Below the pieces are notes generated by a model. The model was not told where the DNA came from and searched no databases. It worked only from the letters and a program-made list of their open reading frames with translations. From NCBI RefSeq assembly GCF_003350535.1, contig NZ_QQBB01000001.1, forward strand, positions 62,001 to 126,000: DNA of 64,000 nucleotides, in the 5' to 3' direction. This document shows positions 7,941 to 16,678 of this stretch, in pieces. Origin of the DNA: Microvirga subterranea. GTDB taxonomy: Bacteria > Pseudomonadota > Alphaproteobacteria > Rhizobiales > Beijerinckiaceae. How positions within the stretch are numbered: the stretch's first letter is position 1; every line of letters begins with the position of its first letter. Position numbers and translations under genes: made by a program.

Positions 7941-8849
7941 ATGGCGCTGGGGCTGGGCATCGACGCGGGCGGCACCGCCACGCGGTGGCGGTTGGCGGAA
8001 CCGGGCGGCGCATGCGTCGCACAAGGAACCGTCGAGCCCCTGACGGGGCACCTCTTCTCGCCGGCCGCGGAAGAGCGGGCAAGGCGCATCGTCGGCGAGA
8101 TGGCGCAGGCGGTGGCCAAGGCCGGCAGGCCGCTCGGCATCATTGCCGGGATCACCGGCCTGACCCGGGAAACGCCCGCCGAAGCCACCATGCGCGGGAT
8201 CCTCGCGGACGCTTTCGGCCTTCCGCAGGAGAGGATCTTCGTCGCGGAGGACATGTGGATCGCCTACCTCTCCTACTTCGCCCTCGGCGAAGGGATTCTG
8301 GTCTATAGCGGCACAGGCTCGATCGGCTACTACCTGTCCGAGGACAAGCAGGTGATCCGCGTCGGCGGGCATGGCAACCTCATCGACGACGGAGGCTCCG
8401 GGTTCTGGATCGCCCGCGAGGCCCTGAAGGCCGTGCTGCGCACGGAGGAGGAGCAGCCGGGCGCCGGCTGGTCCACCGGTCTCGGGACGTGTCTTGCCGA
8501 GGCCCTTGGGGGCACGGACTGGAACGTGATCCGCTCCTTCGTCTATGGCGGCGACCGCGGCAAGATCGGCTCGCTGGCCCGCGCGGTCGGCGAGGCAGCC
8601 CTGAAGAACGACCCGACGGCGCTCGGCATCCTGCGGGACGCCGGAATGGAGCTCGCACGCCTGGCCAACTGCCTGATCAAGCGCGTCGGCCCGCGGCCGG
8701 TCGCTCTCGTAGGCGGCAGCTCCCGCCTTCACGGGATCGTGGCCGATTCGTTCCGCAAGGACCTGGTGGCGCCGGTCGAGGTCATCGCCAGCGACCTCGA
8801 TGCGGCGCTGACCGCCGCGCGTCTGGCCGCGACGCTCCACAAGGGGTGA
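7941..8849 (+). CDS. BadF/BadG-type ATPase, probable N-acetylglucosamine kinase
   Basis: Member of the ASKHA-fold kinase family that includes eukaryotic N-acetylglucosamine kinase (302 residues). The phosphate-1 motif GLGIDAGGTATRWRL is at residues 3-17, the phosphate-2 motif YSGTGSIGYYL near 122 and a glycine-rich adenosine motif VALVGGSSRL near 253. AAGGAAAG lies ahead of the ATG. In this operon a GlcNAc or MurNAc kinase would complete amino-sugar salvage, feeding GlcNAc-6-phosphate; the family assignment is firm, the exact sugar is inferred. Confidence 0.85.
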   Translation: MALGLGIDAGGTATRWRLAEPGGACVAQGTVEPLTGHLFSPAAEERARRIVGEMAQAVAKAGRPLGIIAGITGLTRETPAEATMRGILADAFGLPQERIFVAEDMWIAYLSYFALGEGILVYSGTGSIGYYLSEDKQVIRVGGHGNLIDDGGSGFWIAREALKAVLRTEEEQPGAGWSTGLGTCLAEALGGTDWNVIRSFVYGGDRGKIGSLARAVGEAALKNDPTALGILRDAGMELARLANCLIKRVGPRPVALVGGSSRLHGIVADSFRKDLVAPVEVIASDLDAALTAARLAATLHKG

Positions 8850-8936
8850 GACCGGTCAAAGCGGCGCCGGGTTGTCGCCCTCGTGCCCGACACCCTATAG
8901 GAATGTCCTTCAGGACATCATCGAACGGGAACTACC

Positions 8937-9728
8937 GTGATCTTCGACATCTGGGTCGATCTGCCGGTCTGGGGCATCTTCGGCTCCCTGGCCCTGCTGT
9001 TCGCAACCACGGCCCTTCTCATCCACCGCCTGTGCTTCAGCGAACTCACGCGGGCGCGGTCATCCGGCTTCGTCGGCGTCGTCGCCCCGTTCTTCGGCTC
9101 GGTGGCGGTCCTCTTCTCGCTCCTGACCGGGTTCCTGGCCAACGAGGTCTGGGACCGGAACCGGCAGGCAGGCCGCGCCATTCTGGCCGAGCGCGACGGC
9201 CTGTTGGCCATTCACGCCATCAGCCTTGCGACGGTGTCGGACATGAAGGAGATCCGGGCTGCCGCGCAGGGCTACGCAAAGGCGCTGATCGAGGATGAAT
9301 GGCCCCGGATGACGGAGCAGGAATCATCCCCGAAGGCCGGACAGGAACTCATGGGCCTGCTCACCCGCGTGTCCAATCCGCAGGTCGGCATCGACGCCGG
9401 GCAGGCCGCCCAGAGCGCCCTGCTCGATTCGGTGCTCAAGCTTCGCAGCACCCGTTACGACCGCCTCGCCCTGAGCGGGGACCGGAGTGACCGGACCAAA
9501 TGGGCCGCAGTCGTGATCCTGGGCCTCATCACCCAGATCGCCATTGCCATCGTGCACCTGGAGAAGCCCAAGGCGCAGGCGGCCGCGCTGACGATCTTCT
9601 CGGCCGCCGCCGTGATCACCCTCGGACTGATCGCCATCCGGGAGCGTCCCTTCGACGGGCCTCTGCGGTTCTCGCCCGACCCGGTGCGGGAGGCGCTGCA
9701 GGTCATGGCCGGAGCTCCCGGCCCCTGA
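8937..9728 (+). CDS. DUF4239-like integral membrane protein
   Basis: Membrane protein of 263 residues starting at GTG. Membrane spans are predicted near residues 11-31 (WGIFGSLALLFATTALLIH), 44-68, 185-205 and 212-230, with a hydrophilic middle. The stretch SGFVGVVAPFFGSVAVLFSLLTGFLA followed by NEVWDRN matches the bestrophin-like DUF4239 family common in alphaproteobacteria. Function unknown. It is 87 bases after the kinase and is not obviously linked to cell-wall recycling. Confidence 0.72.
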   Translation: MIFDIWVDLPVWGIFGSLALLFATTALLIHRLCFSELTRARSSGFVGVVAPFFGSVAVLFSLLTGFLANEVWDRNRQAGRAILAERDGLLAIHAISLATVSDMKEIRAAAQGYAKALIEDEWPRMTEQESSPKAGQELMGLLTRVSNPQVGIDAGQAAQSALLDSVLKLRSTRYDRLALSGDRSDRTKWAAVVILGLITQIAIAIVHLEKPKAQAAALTIFSAAAVITLGLIAIRERPFDGPLRFSPDPVREALQVMAGAPGP

Positions 9729-9812
9729 ATGCGGGTCGACCGGGTTGCACAATCCGCTCTCCTCGGCCAAGACTCTCCCGCAGGATTTCGGAGCTTGGGA
9801 AGTTTTTCAGCC

Positions 9813-10715
9813 ATGCACGCGCTTTTCGTTGGCCAAACCTATATCGACGTGACCTTCCTGGCTGATGAATTGCCCACGGGCGACGAGAAGACGGTGGCGC
9901 GCGACTACGCGATCTCCTTCGGGGGCAATGCCGTGACGGCCGCGTTCGCCTGCGCCAAGCTCGGGATTCCTCCGGACCTGCTCACCTCCATCGCTGATGA
10001 CTGGCTCGGCCGCATGTTCATCGACATGGCGGCGAAGTACGGCATCTCGGTCCACCACCGGAAGGTGGCGGAGTCGTCCCTCTCCTTCATCATGCCGCGC
10101 GGAGGCAAGCGCGCCATCGTGCGCTGCCGCGACGACCATTACCTGCACCCGGTTCCCCCGCTGAACCTGACCGGCTGCATGGCGCTTCATCTCGACGGCC
10201 ACCAGGCCGATGCGGCCATGCACTACGCCCGCACCTGCCGGGAAGCCGGCATTCTCACGTCCCTCGACGGCGGCGGCCTGCGCTCGAACACGCACGAGCT
10301 GCTGGAGTTCATCGATGTCGCTATCGTGGCCGAGCGTCTGTGCGAGCAGATGAACCTGACACCTTCGGAAATGCTGAGCTATCTCAAGAGCCGCGGCTGC
10401 AAGATCGGCGGCATCACGTTGGGAGAGCGCGGCCTCGTCTGGTACGACGAGACCGGCGCCGAGAGCGTGATGCCGGCCCTTGCGGTTCCGGCGGAGGCGG
10501 TGGTCGACACCAACGGCGCCGGCGACATCTTCCACGGCGCCTATGTCTATTCCGCCATGGCTCGCCCGGAGCTTCCATGGCGCGAGCACTTCCAGTTCGC
10601 CCGTGCGGCCTCGGCTCACGCCATTCAGCACCTGGGCAACGAGGCGAGCCTGCCGGCGCTCGAGGACATTGCGCGCACGCAGGAGCGCTTCGCCGAGCGC
10701 AAGCTCGCCGCATGA
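9813..10715 (+). CDS. PfkB family carbohydrate kinase
   Basis: Ribokinase-like sugar kinase (300 residues). The N-terminal signature is FGGNAVTAAFACAKLG and the C-terminal ATP/active-site motif is VVDTNGAGDIFHGAYVY, in which the aspartate of GAGD is the catalytic base. I chose the ATG at 9813 (MHALFVGQTYIDVTFLADEL) because the family fold begins there; the open frame further upstream is not family-like. Preceded by the DUF4239 gene, followed by a hairpin terminator facing prfC. The sugar is unknown. Confidence 0.88.
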   Translation: MHALFVGQTYIDVTFLADELPTGDEKTVARDYAISFGGNAVTAAFACAKLGIPPDLLTSIADDWLGRMFIDMAAKYGISVHHRKVAESSLSFIMPRGGKRAIVRCRDDHYLHPVPPLNLTGCMALHLDGHQADAAMHYARTCREAGILTSLDGGGLRSNTHELLEFIDVAIVAERLCEQMNLTPSEMLSYLKSRGCKIGGITLGERGLVWYDETGAESVMPALAVPAEAVVDTNGAGDIFHGAYVYSAMARPELPWREHFQFARAASAHAIQHLGNEASLPALEDIARTQERFAERKLAA

Positions 10716-10725
10716 CCGCCGCGCC

Positions 10726-10760
10726 GTCGCTCCGGGACCGCGCAGCAAGCCCGGAGCGAC
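10726..10760. terminator. Hairpin between convergent sugar kinase and prfC genes
   Basis: Perfect 11-base stem GTCGCTCCGGG (10726-10736) and CCCGGAGCGAC (10750-10760) with a 13-base loop, in the 57-base spacer between two convergent genes. There is no strong T-run on either side, so termination strength is uncertain. Confidence 0.6.
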
Positions 10761-10772
10761 GAAGCTTATGAC

Positions 10773-12356
10773 TTACGCCGCCTTCTTCTGATAGTCCTTC
10801 ACGTCCGAGAACTGGATCGCCTTCCAGCGGTCCTGCTCGTATTGCAGGTTGAACGTGTTGGTCGCCATGAAGACCGGCGCCTCGTCGAGGTCGCGCGCCA
10901 TCGACGACAGGTGGCTGTCGATGAAGCGGTCGAGCTCGACCCGGTCGGCCGCCGTGATCCAACGGCAGATCGAGAAGCGTGTGGTCTCGTAGTCGATCGG
11001 CAGGCCATATTCGCCCTGAAGGCGCTCCTTGAGCACGTCGAGCTGGAGCGCGCCCACGACGCCCACGATTGCGCCTGAGCCGTCATAGGGCACGAAGAGC
11101 TGCACCACGCCCTCCTCGGCCATCTGCTGCAGCGCCTCGCGCAGCTTCTTGGCCTTCATGGCGTCCTGCAGCTTGATGCGGCGCATGATCTCGGGCGCGA
11201 AGCTCGGGACGCCCCGGAACACGATGTCCTCGCCCTCGGTGAGCGTATCGCCGATGCGCAAGGTGCCATGGTTCGGGATGCCCACCACGTCGCCGGCCCA
11301 GGCCTCGTCCGCGATGGCGCGGTCCTGCGCGAAGAAGAACTGCGGCGTGTTGAGGCTCATGGGCTTGCCCGTGCGCACGAGCTTCGCCTTCATGCCGCGT
11401 TGGAGCTTGCCGGAGCAGATCCGCATGAAGGCGATGCGGTCGCGGTGGTTCGGATCCATGTTGGCCTGGATCTTGAACACAAAGCCGGTCATGCGGCTCT
11501 CGCCCGCCTCGACGAGGCGCTTGTCAGCCTCCTGCCCGCGCGGCGGCGGGGCATAGGCGGCGAGCGAGTCGATGAGGTCCCGGACGCCGAAATTGCGCAG
11601 CGCGGAGCCGAAGAAGACTGGCGTCAGGTGTCCCTCGCGGAAGGCCTTCAGGTCGAAGGGCTTGCAGGCCTCCTGGGCCAGCATGACCTCCTCCTGCCAG
11701 GCCTCCGCCTCTTCCGGCGGCAGCAGGGCCACCACGGACGGATCGTCGGGGCCCGAGACCTCCATGGGCTCCTCGTCCGTGTCGATGCGGCGCACGAGGT
11801 TGCGGCGCAGGTCGAACGTTCCGGCGAAGGAGCGGCCCTGGCTGATCGGCCAGGTGATCGGCGCCGTGTCGAGGGCGAGGGTCTTCTCGATCTCGTCGAG
11901 AAGGTCGAAGGGATTGCGCGCCTCGCGGTCCATCTTGTTGATGAAGGTCACGATCGGGATGTCGCGCATGCGGCAGACCTCGAAGAGCTTGCGCGTGCGC
12001 GCCTCGATGCCCTTGGCGGCGTCGATGACCATGATGGCCGAGTCCACCGCCGTTAGCGTCCGGTAGGTATCCTCCGAGAAGTCCTCGTGGCCTGGCGTGT
12101 CGAGGAGGTTGAAGACGCAGTCGCCGTACTCGAAGGTCATGACCGAGGTCACGACCGAGATGCCGCGCTCCTTCTCGATCCCCATCCAGTCGGACCGGGT
12201 CGAGACCCGGTTCTTCTTGGCCTTCACCTCGCCGGCGAGCTGGATCGCTCCTCCGAAGAGTAGGAGCTTCTCGGTGAGGGTGGTCTTACCCGCGTCCGGG
12301 TGAGAGATGATCGCAAAGGTTCGGCGGCGGCTCACGGGAGCCGGAAGATCGGTCAT
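10773..12356 (-). CDS. prfC: Peptide chain release factor 3
   Basis: Translational GTPase that recycles RF1/RF2 from the ribosome after termination. 527 residues, full length. G1 is SHPDAGKTT (residues 18-26), G3 DTPGHEDF, and G4 NKMD; switch and domain II/III follow with normal spacing. The RF3-specific segment near the C-terminus (VVGALQLDVLKERLQGEYG) separates it from EF-G and LepA. It begins with ATG at 12356, divergent from the small sORF unit at 12463-12623. Confidence 0.97.
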   Translation of the reverse strand: MTDLPAPVSRRRTFAIISHPDAGKTTLTEKLLLFGGAIQLAGEVKAKKNRVSTRSDWMGIEKERGISVVTSVMTFEYGDCVFNLLDTPGHEDFSEDTYRTLTAVDSAIMVIDAAKGIEARTRKLFEVCRMRDIPIVTFINKMDREARNPFDLLDEIEKTLALDTAPITWPISQGRSFAGTFDLRRNLVRRIDTDEEPMEVSGPDDPSVVALLPPEEAEAWQEEVMLAQEACKPFDLKAFREGHLTPVFFGSALRNFGVRDLIDSLAAYAPPPRGQEADKRLVEAGESRMTGFVFKIQANMDPNHRDRIAFMRICSGKLQRGMKAKLVRTGKPMSLNTPQFFFAQDRAIADEAWAGDVVGIPNHGTLRIGDTLTEGEDIVFRGVPSFAPEIMRRIKLQDAMKAKKLREALQQMAEEGVVQLFVPYDGSGAIVGVVGALQLDVLKERLQGEYGLPIDYETTRFSICRWITAADRVELDRFIDSHLSSMARDLDEAPVFMATNTFNLQYEQDRWKAIQFSDVKDYQKKAA

Positions 12357-12421
12357 GATTCTCTAAATTCTCTGGGTTCGGAGGCCGGGGGCAGAACGCC
12401 GCAGGAGCCGCCTCTTACGTC

Positions 12422-12450
12422 TGGGCTTTCTCAACCTATATTGGGCTTTC
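12422..12450. repeat. Tandem TGGGCTTTC direct repeat upstream of a small ORF
   Basis: TGGGCTTTC occurs at 12422-12430 and again at 12442-12450, exactly 20 bases apart, about two helical turns. The spacing and location between divergent transcription units suggest a protein site or promoter part. A TATATT lies between the copies. Function inferred only. Confidence 0.35.
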
Positions 12451-12462
12451 CCGTCAACAACG

Positions 12463-12475
12463 AAAGGAGGTGATC
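12463..12475 (+). promoter_or_regulatory. Extended Shine-Dalgarno sequence
   Basis: AAAGGAGGTGATC is complementary over 13 bases to the conserved 3' end of bacterial 16S rRNA (ending GATCACCTCCTTT). The GGAGG core ends seven bases before a GTG. Natural ribosome sites in this window use 4 to 6 matching bases, so this one stands out. Confidence 0.75.
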
Positions 12476-12477
12476 AA

Positions 12478-12552
12478 GTGTCTCATTGTCATACCCTGCG
12501 GTCCCCGGTTGCTGCGACCTTGATCTTGGCCTCTGCCGAGGTTCGTGCGTAA
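12478..12552 (+). CDS. Candidate 24-residue peptide (sORF) behind an extended Shine-Dalgarno
   Basis: GTG-initiated frame of 25 codons ending TAA. The peptide starts MSHCHTLRSPVAATL and ends ILASAEVRA; the middle is mildly hydrophobic. It follows the 13-base Shine-Dalgarno at ideal spacing, and is itself followed by a perfect small hairpin and a strong terminator, so a compact independent transcript is plausible. I do not recognise a family. It could be a leader peptide with no target gene, a dual-function RNA, or a ribosome-binding decoy. Confidence 0.45.
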   Translation: MSHCHTLRSPVAATLILASAEVRA

Positions 12553-12564
12553 CGCACAAAAGGG

Positions 12565-12582
12565 GCGGTCCAATCGGACCGC
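12565..12582 (+). other. Short perfect hairpin after the sORF
   Basis: GCGGTCC (12565-12571), loop AATC, GGACCGC (12576-12582). It lies between the sORF stop and the terminator, so the RNA would carry two adjacent stem-loops. Confidence 0.5.
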
Positions 12583-12595
12583 GGACCCGACAATG

Positions 12596-12623
12596 GAAAG
12601 GCCGCCCTTCGGGGCGGCCTTTC
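12596..12623. terminator. Strong TTCG-loop terminator
   Basis: Twelve-base stem GAAAGGCCGCCC / GGGCGGCCTTTC (12596-12607 and 12612-12623) capped by a TTCG tetraloop. It can serve the rightward sORF unit and the leftward M14-type gene whose stop lies at 12632. Confidence 0.85.
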
Positions 12624-12631
12624 TCGTTTCA

Positions 12632-13747
12632 TCAGGCGCTCAGAAGCTTGCCGGTTCGCTGGGCTTTCGTTCCGGCAACCTTGGCGAGGCGCTGACCTTG
12701 CGTCGCAAAGCGCAGGAGGATGCGGGCGAACATGACCCCGTCCGTCGGCGACGGAACGCTCGTCACGGTGCCGGTCAGCGGATCGACGATATCGGCGACC
12801 GGGTCCCCTTCCCTCAGCCGGTCCCCGACCTGGGCTTTGAAGACCACGATTCCCGTGGCCGGCGCCGCGACCGGCACGGAGGCGGCGAGCGGCGTCGGCG
12901 CGCAAAGGGGTGCCGGAACCTTGGGGGCTTCCCCGGCGATCACGCCGCGTAAGGTGAGGAAATCGACCAGAGCCGCCGCGTCGGCCTTGGCTAGGTCGTG
13001 GCTCACGTCGCCCTCGCCCCGGAACTCCAGGGTGGTCGAATGGCCGCTGAACGGGATCGGGTGGCCCGGGAAACGGTCCGCCAGCTCGGCCCAGGGGCGG
13101 CTGCATGCCTCGTCGAAGGGCTCGTCGCCCGATTCGTCCGCCAGCAGCAGGGCATGGGCGCCGATCAGCGCGCTCAGCGGCTCGAACACCTCGGACGAAC
13201 GGGTGTGGGTGTAGAGATGCACCACGGCCTCGGAATCGCAGTGCATGTCGAGCACCAGATCCGCCTCGACGGCGAGGCCGAGCAGGGTCTTCTTCAGGAC
13301 CTCGGCGGGGTTGTTCGCTGGCCATGCCGCGAGTTCGGCCCGCAGGACCTCCCGGATGAGGCGGACATTGGCCTCTCCGTCCTTCGTGAGCCGCCCCTCG
13401 ATCCGCTCCGCCACCTGCGGGACCAGATAGGGATAGCCCCGATTGAAGTTGATCCCGTCGGCGAGATTGAAGCGACCGACATGCTCGCCCAGGACCCTTT
13501 GGGACAGCCCGATCGGATTGGCGGAGGGCACCAGCACGATCTCGCCCTTGATCCGGCCCTCGGCCTCGAGGCCGGTGAGGCGCTCGCGCAGGTGGTGGGC
13601 GGCGATCATGCCTGGGATCTCGTCGGCGTGGAGGGCCGCCTGGATGTAGACCTGCGGGCGGGCACCTGGCTGGCCGAAGCGGTGGACCGTCAGGGACAGG
13701 TTGGCGCCGGGGGCGAGCGGCGAGAGGGCGATCTGTTCTGTTCTCAT
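12632..13747 (-). CDS. Succinylglutamate desuccinylase/aspartoacylase family (M14) protein
   Basis: Zinc-dependent carboxypeptidase-like deacylase (371 residues). Zinc-site motifs are visible: HADEIPG near residue 40 (His and Glu ligands) and DMHCD near residue 168 (His ligand). FNRGYPY near 105 carries a conserved substrate-site arginine. The C-terminal third (about 295-365) looks like a beta-rich lipoyl/biotinyl-type domain (ATGIVVFKAQVGDRLREGDP), common in this subfamily. Its substrate is likely an N-acyl amino acid or ectoine-type compound, not resolvable here. A separate leftward unit ending at the TTCG terminator. Confidence 0.85.
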   Translation of the reverse strand: MRTEQIALSPLAPGANLSLTVHRFGQPGARPQVYIQAALHADEIPGMIAAHHLRERLTGLEAEGRIKGEIVLVPSANPIGLSQRVLGEHVGRFNLADGINFNRGYPYLVPQVAERIEGRLTKDGEANVRLIREVLRAELAAWPANNPAEVLKKTLLGLAVEADLVLDMHCDSEAVVHLYTHTRSSEVFEPLSALIGAHALLLADESGDEPFDEACSRPWAELADRFPGHPIPFSGHSTTLEFRGEGDVSHDLAKADAAALVDFLTLRGVIAGEAPKVPAPLCAPTPLAASVPVAAPATGIVVFKAQVGDRLREGDPVADIVDPLTGTVTSVPSPTDGVMFARILLRFATQGQRLAKVAGTKAQRTGKLLSA

Positions 13748-13831
13748 GATGACCGGAAAAACGGGATGTCAGCGTGTGGAAGACATCGCGATATCAGGGC
13801 CTTTCCCGCTTGAACAGCGCCGACTGCCGCC

Positions 13832-14830
13832 TCAGGCCTCCTGCCAGCCCTGCGACTGGAAGATGAAGCCGTCCGGATGCGTCACCAGGGCGGCCAGCCC
13901 CTGGAGCGCCGGCTCCGGATTGACGATCACGTAGACCGGGACCGTGCGGGCCCAGGCGTCGTGCGGCGCCTTGGCGTCGAAAGCCTGCCGAAATCGGCCT
14001 TTCTGGAGGACATCCACGATCCGCGGCGCGATGCCGCCCGCGATGAAGACGCCTCCCGAGGCCTCGAAGGTGAGAGCGAGATCGCCCGCATACCGACCGA
14101 GAAAGCGGCCGAAGAGATCGACCGCGTGCCCCGCGAATTCCTCGCCCTCCAGGGCAGCCGCCAGCACGTCGTTGGGCTTGGCGAAGGGGCACGGGACAGC
14201 CCGGTGCGCCGCACAGGCCTTCGCCAGGCGCAGCAGCCCGGGTCCGGACAGGACCACCTCGGCCGAGACCCTGCCGCCGACCCGCTCGAGATGGGGCCAG
14301 AGCGCCATCTCCTCGTCGTTGGTCGGGCCGAACTCCATGTGGCCGGCTTCCGTCGCAAGGACCGCGAGGCGGTCCTCCACCGGCACGAGGGCTCCGGCCC
14401 CGAGTCCCGTTCCGGGTCCGAGGACCACCCGTGTCCCGGCCCCCGCCGGCATCACGGCGCCCAGGGGTGCGAGATCGCCGCGTTCCAGGGACAGGACGGT
14501 CACGGAGGTCGCGACGGGCGCATAGTCGTTGACGAGCGTCACGCGCTCGAGCCCGAGCGCGGTGCCGATCTCCTGCGCATCGATGGTCCAGGCCGCATTG
14601 GTGAGGCGGATGATCGGGCGGTCCACCCGTGTCGCGACGGCAATCATGGCCGAACGCGGGGCCGCGCCCTGGTAGCCCGCAAGCGCCGCTCTGATCGCCT
14701 CGACCGGGCTCGGCGTCTGCGCGGTCAGTGCCCGCGGCAGAAGGCAGACGGGCTCGCCGGGAGCCGGCAGGACGGCAAAGCGGGCATTCGTTCCACCGAT
14801 ATCACCGAGCAGGACAGGAAACGCGAACAT
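13832..14830 (-). CDS. glk: Glucokinase
   Basis: ATP-dependent glucokinase of the bacterial Glk family (332 residues). The ATP-binding motif GDIGGTNARF is at residues 9-18; the sugar-site region LVNDYAPVA is near 99 with its conserved Asp; GPGTGLGAG near 139 and EAGHMEFGP near 162 are family signatures. It follows the GH15 gene by 35 bases in the same direction. In this set it would phosphorylate glucose released from trehalose or another glucoside by the GH15 enzyme. Confidence 0.93.
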   Translation of the reverse strand: MFAFPVLLGDIGGTNARFAVLPAPGEPVCLLPRALTAQTPSPVEAIRAALAGYQGAAPRSAMIAVATRVDRPIIRLTNAAWTIDAQEIGTALGLERVTLVNDYAPVATSVTVLSLERGDLAPLGAVMPAGAGTRVVLGPGTGLGAGALVPVEDRLAVLATEAGHMEFGPTNDEEMALWPHLERVGGRVSAEVVLSGPGLLRLAKACAAHRAVPCPFAKPNDVLAAALEGEEFAGHAVDLFGRFLGRYAGDLALTFEASGGVFIAGGIAPRIVDVLQKGRFRQAFDAKAPHDAWARTVPVYVIVNPEPALQGLAALVTHPDGFIFQSQGWQEA

Positions 14831-14865
14831 CGGACCTTCTTTTGCTTCTCATGCTGGCAGGAGGC

Positions 14866-16674
14866 TCAGAAGGCCTCCTCCCAGCTCCGGCTCAGGCGCA
14901 CGGCGGAATTGATCAGACCCACCATGGAGTAGGTCTGCGGGAAGTTGCCCCATAACTCGCCGGTCGTGAAGTCCGCATCCTCCGAAAACAGGCCGAAGGA
15001 ATTGCGCAGGCTCAAGATGCGCTCGAAGAGCTCGATCGCTTCCTTCTTGCGCCCGATCGCGTTGAGCGCGTCCACGTACCAGAAGCCGCAGATCATGAAG
15101 GCCGTATGCATGTGGCCGAAATCGTCCTCCACGTCGTAGCGCAGAAGAAGATCGCCGCGCCGGAGCGCCTTGCCGACCGCATCCACGGTGGCGATGAAGC
15201 GTGGATCGTCGGCATCCACGAAATTGAGCTCCGCCAGCAGCAGCAGGGTGGCATCGAGATCCTCGCCGTCGAAGGACGACACGAAGGTCCCCTTCCCGGC
15301 ATTGAACGCGCGTTCGTTGATGACTGCATGCATCCGCTCGGCATGCTGGTACCAGTAGGCCGCCCTTTCCTCCCGGCCCATGGCGCGCGCGATCTTGACC
15401 AGACGGTCGCAGGCGGCCCAGCACATGACACTCGGGAAGGTGTGGACGGCCGCCTTCGTGCGCAGCTCCCACGGGCCGGCGTCGGGCTGGTCGAACACCT
15501 CGATCGCCCGCTGCCCCAAGGTCTCCAGATGCGCGAAGAGCGCCCGGTTTCCGGTGCGGATCAGCCGCTTGTCGAGGAACGCATGGGTCGAGGCCAGGAC
15601 GATGCTGCCGTAGGCGTCGTTCTGGATCTGCGTATAGGCGGCGTTTCCGACCCGGACCGGCCCCATGCCGCGATAGCCCGCCAGCGCTCCGGCCTCGCGC
15701 TCTTCGAGATTCGGCGAGCGGGTGATGCTGAAGAGCGGCGGCATGTCGACCTGCGCCGGATTGGCATCGGCGTCGTCGACGAGGTTGGTGATGTAGGTGA
15801 GGTATTCCTCCATCGTCTTCGTCGTGCCGAGGCGGTTGAGGGCCTGGATGACGAAATAGGCGTCGCGGAGCCAGCAATAGCGGTAGTCCCAGTTGCGCTG
15901 GGTGTGCGGCGCTTCCGGAACCGAGGTCGTCAGCGCGGCCACTATCGCGCCCGTCTCCTCGAAGTTGCAGAGCTTGAGGGTGATGGCGGCGCGGATGACC
16001 GCCTCCTGCCAGTCGAACGGAATGGACAGCGACCGAACCCAGTCGCGCCAGAATGCAACCGTCTGATCGAGGAACTCGCGCGCGGTCCGGTCGGCTTCCG
16101 AGCGCAGGGGCTCATCCTCGCCGAAGAAGAACGACATCGGCCGCTCCACCACGAAGGGCCGCTCCTCGGCCACGTAGGAAATCGGCGCATCGGTGGTCAG
16201 GCGCAGGGAGTGATCGGCACCGACGAAGCGCAGGTGGTTGCTGCCGCGGGTGGTGGCCGGCTGGCGCTCGCCCCACTCGAAATGGGGCCGCAGGCTGACC
16301 CGGATGCGCGGGCGCCCCTTCACCGGGCGGACGCGGCGGATTAGCATCGGCGGGCGGAACGTGCGGTCGTAATGCGTGAAGCGCGGCGCGAAATCCGTGA
16401 TCTCGACGATGTTGCCGTGGGAGTCGGTCATGGTCGAGACGAGAACGGCGGTGTTCTCGAGATAGGTCTGCTCGCAGCTCACCATCCCGATCTGGTCGAT
16501 CGCGAAGATGCCGCGCTGCTCCGCATCGGGGCGGTCCTCCGGGCAGTCGAGAAGGGCGGAGAAGACCGGATCGCCGTCGAACCGCGGGAAGCAGCTCCAG
16601 ACGATCCGCGCGCGACGGTCGACGAGGGCCGAGATCATGCAATTGCCGATGACGGCAAGGTCGAGAGAACTCAT
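14866..16674 (-). CDS. Glycoside hydrolase family 15 protein (glucoamylase/trehalase-like)
   Basis: Cytoplasmic (alpha/alpha)6-barrel hydrolase, 602 residues, no signal peptide. The N-terminus IGNCMISALVDRRARIVWSC is the usual bacterial GH15 beginning. NWDYRYCWLRDAYF near residue 260 forms part of the sugar site, and GELWGNFPQTYSMVGLINSA near the C-terminus contains the catalytic-base glutamate region. Some bacterial members are trehalases, others glucoamylases. Four bases separate it from otsB, so coexpression and a trehalose link are likely but its specificity is not proved. Confidence 0.9.
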   Translation of the reverse strand: MSSLDLAVIGNCMISALVDRRARIVWSCFPRFDGDPVFSALLDCPEDRPDAEQRGIFAIDQIGMVSCEQTYLENTAVLVSTMTDSHGNIVEITDFAPRFTHYDRTFRPPMLIRRVRPVKGRPRIRVSLRPHFEWGERQPATTRGSNHLRFVGADHSLRLTTDAPISYVAEERPFVVERPMSFFFGEDEPLRSEADRTAREFLDQTVAFWRDWVRSLSIPFDWQEAVIRAAITLKLCNFEETGAIVAALTTSVPEAPHTQRNWDYRYCWLRDAYFVIQALNRLGTTKTMEEYLTYITNLVDDADANPAQVDMPPLFSITRSPNLEEREAGALAGYRGMGPVRVGNAAYTQIQNDAYGSIVLASTHAFLDKRLIRTGNRALFAHLETLGQRAIEVFDQPDAGPWELRTKAAVHTFPSVMCWAACDRLVKIARAMGREERAAYWYQHAERMHAVINERAFNAGKGTFVSSFDGEDLDATLLLLAELNFVDADDPRFIATVDAVGKALRRGDLLLRYDVEDDFGHMHTAFMICGFWYVDALNAIGRKKEAIELFERILSLRNSFGLFSEDADFTTGELWGNFPQTYSMVGLINSAVRLSRSWEEAF

Positions 16675-16678
16675 GACT

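Noticed and set aside
12489..13325. A leftward open frame covering the sORF unit and most of the M14 gene.
   Set aside because: Arginine/glycine-rich out-of-frame shadow crossing the terminator and hairpin.
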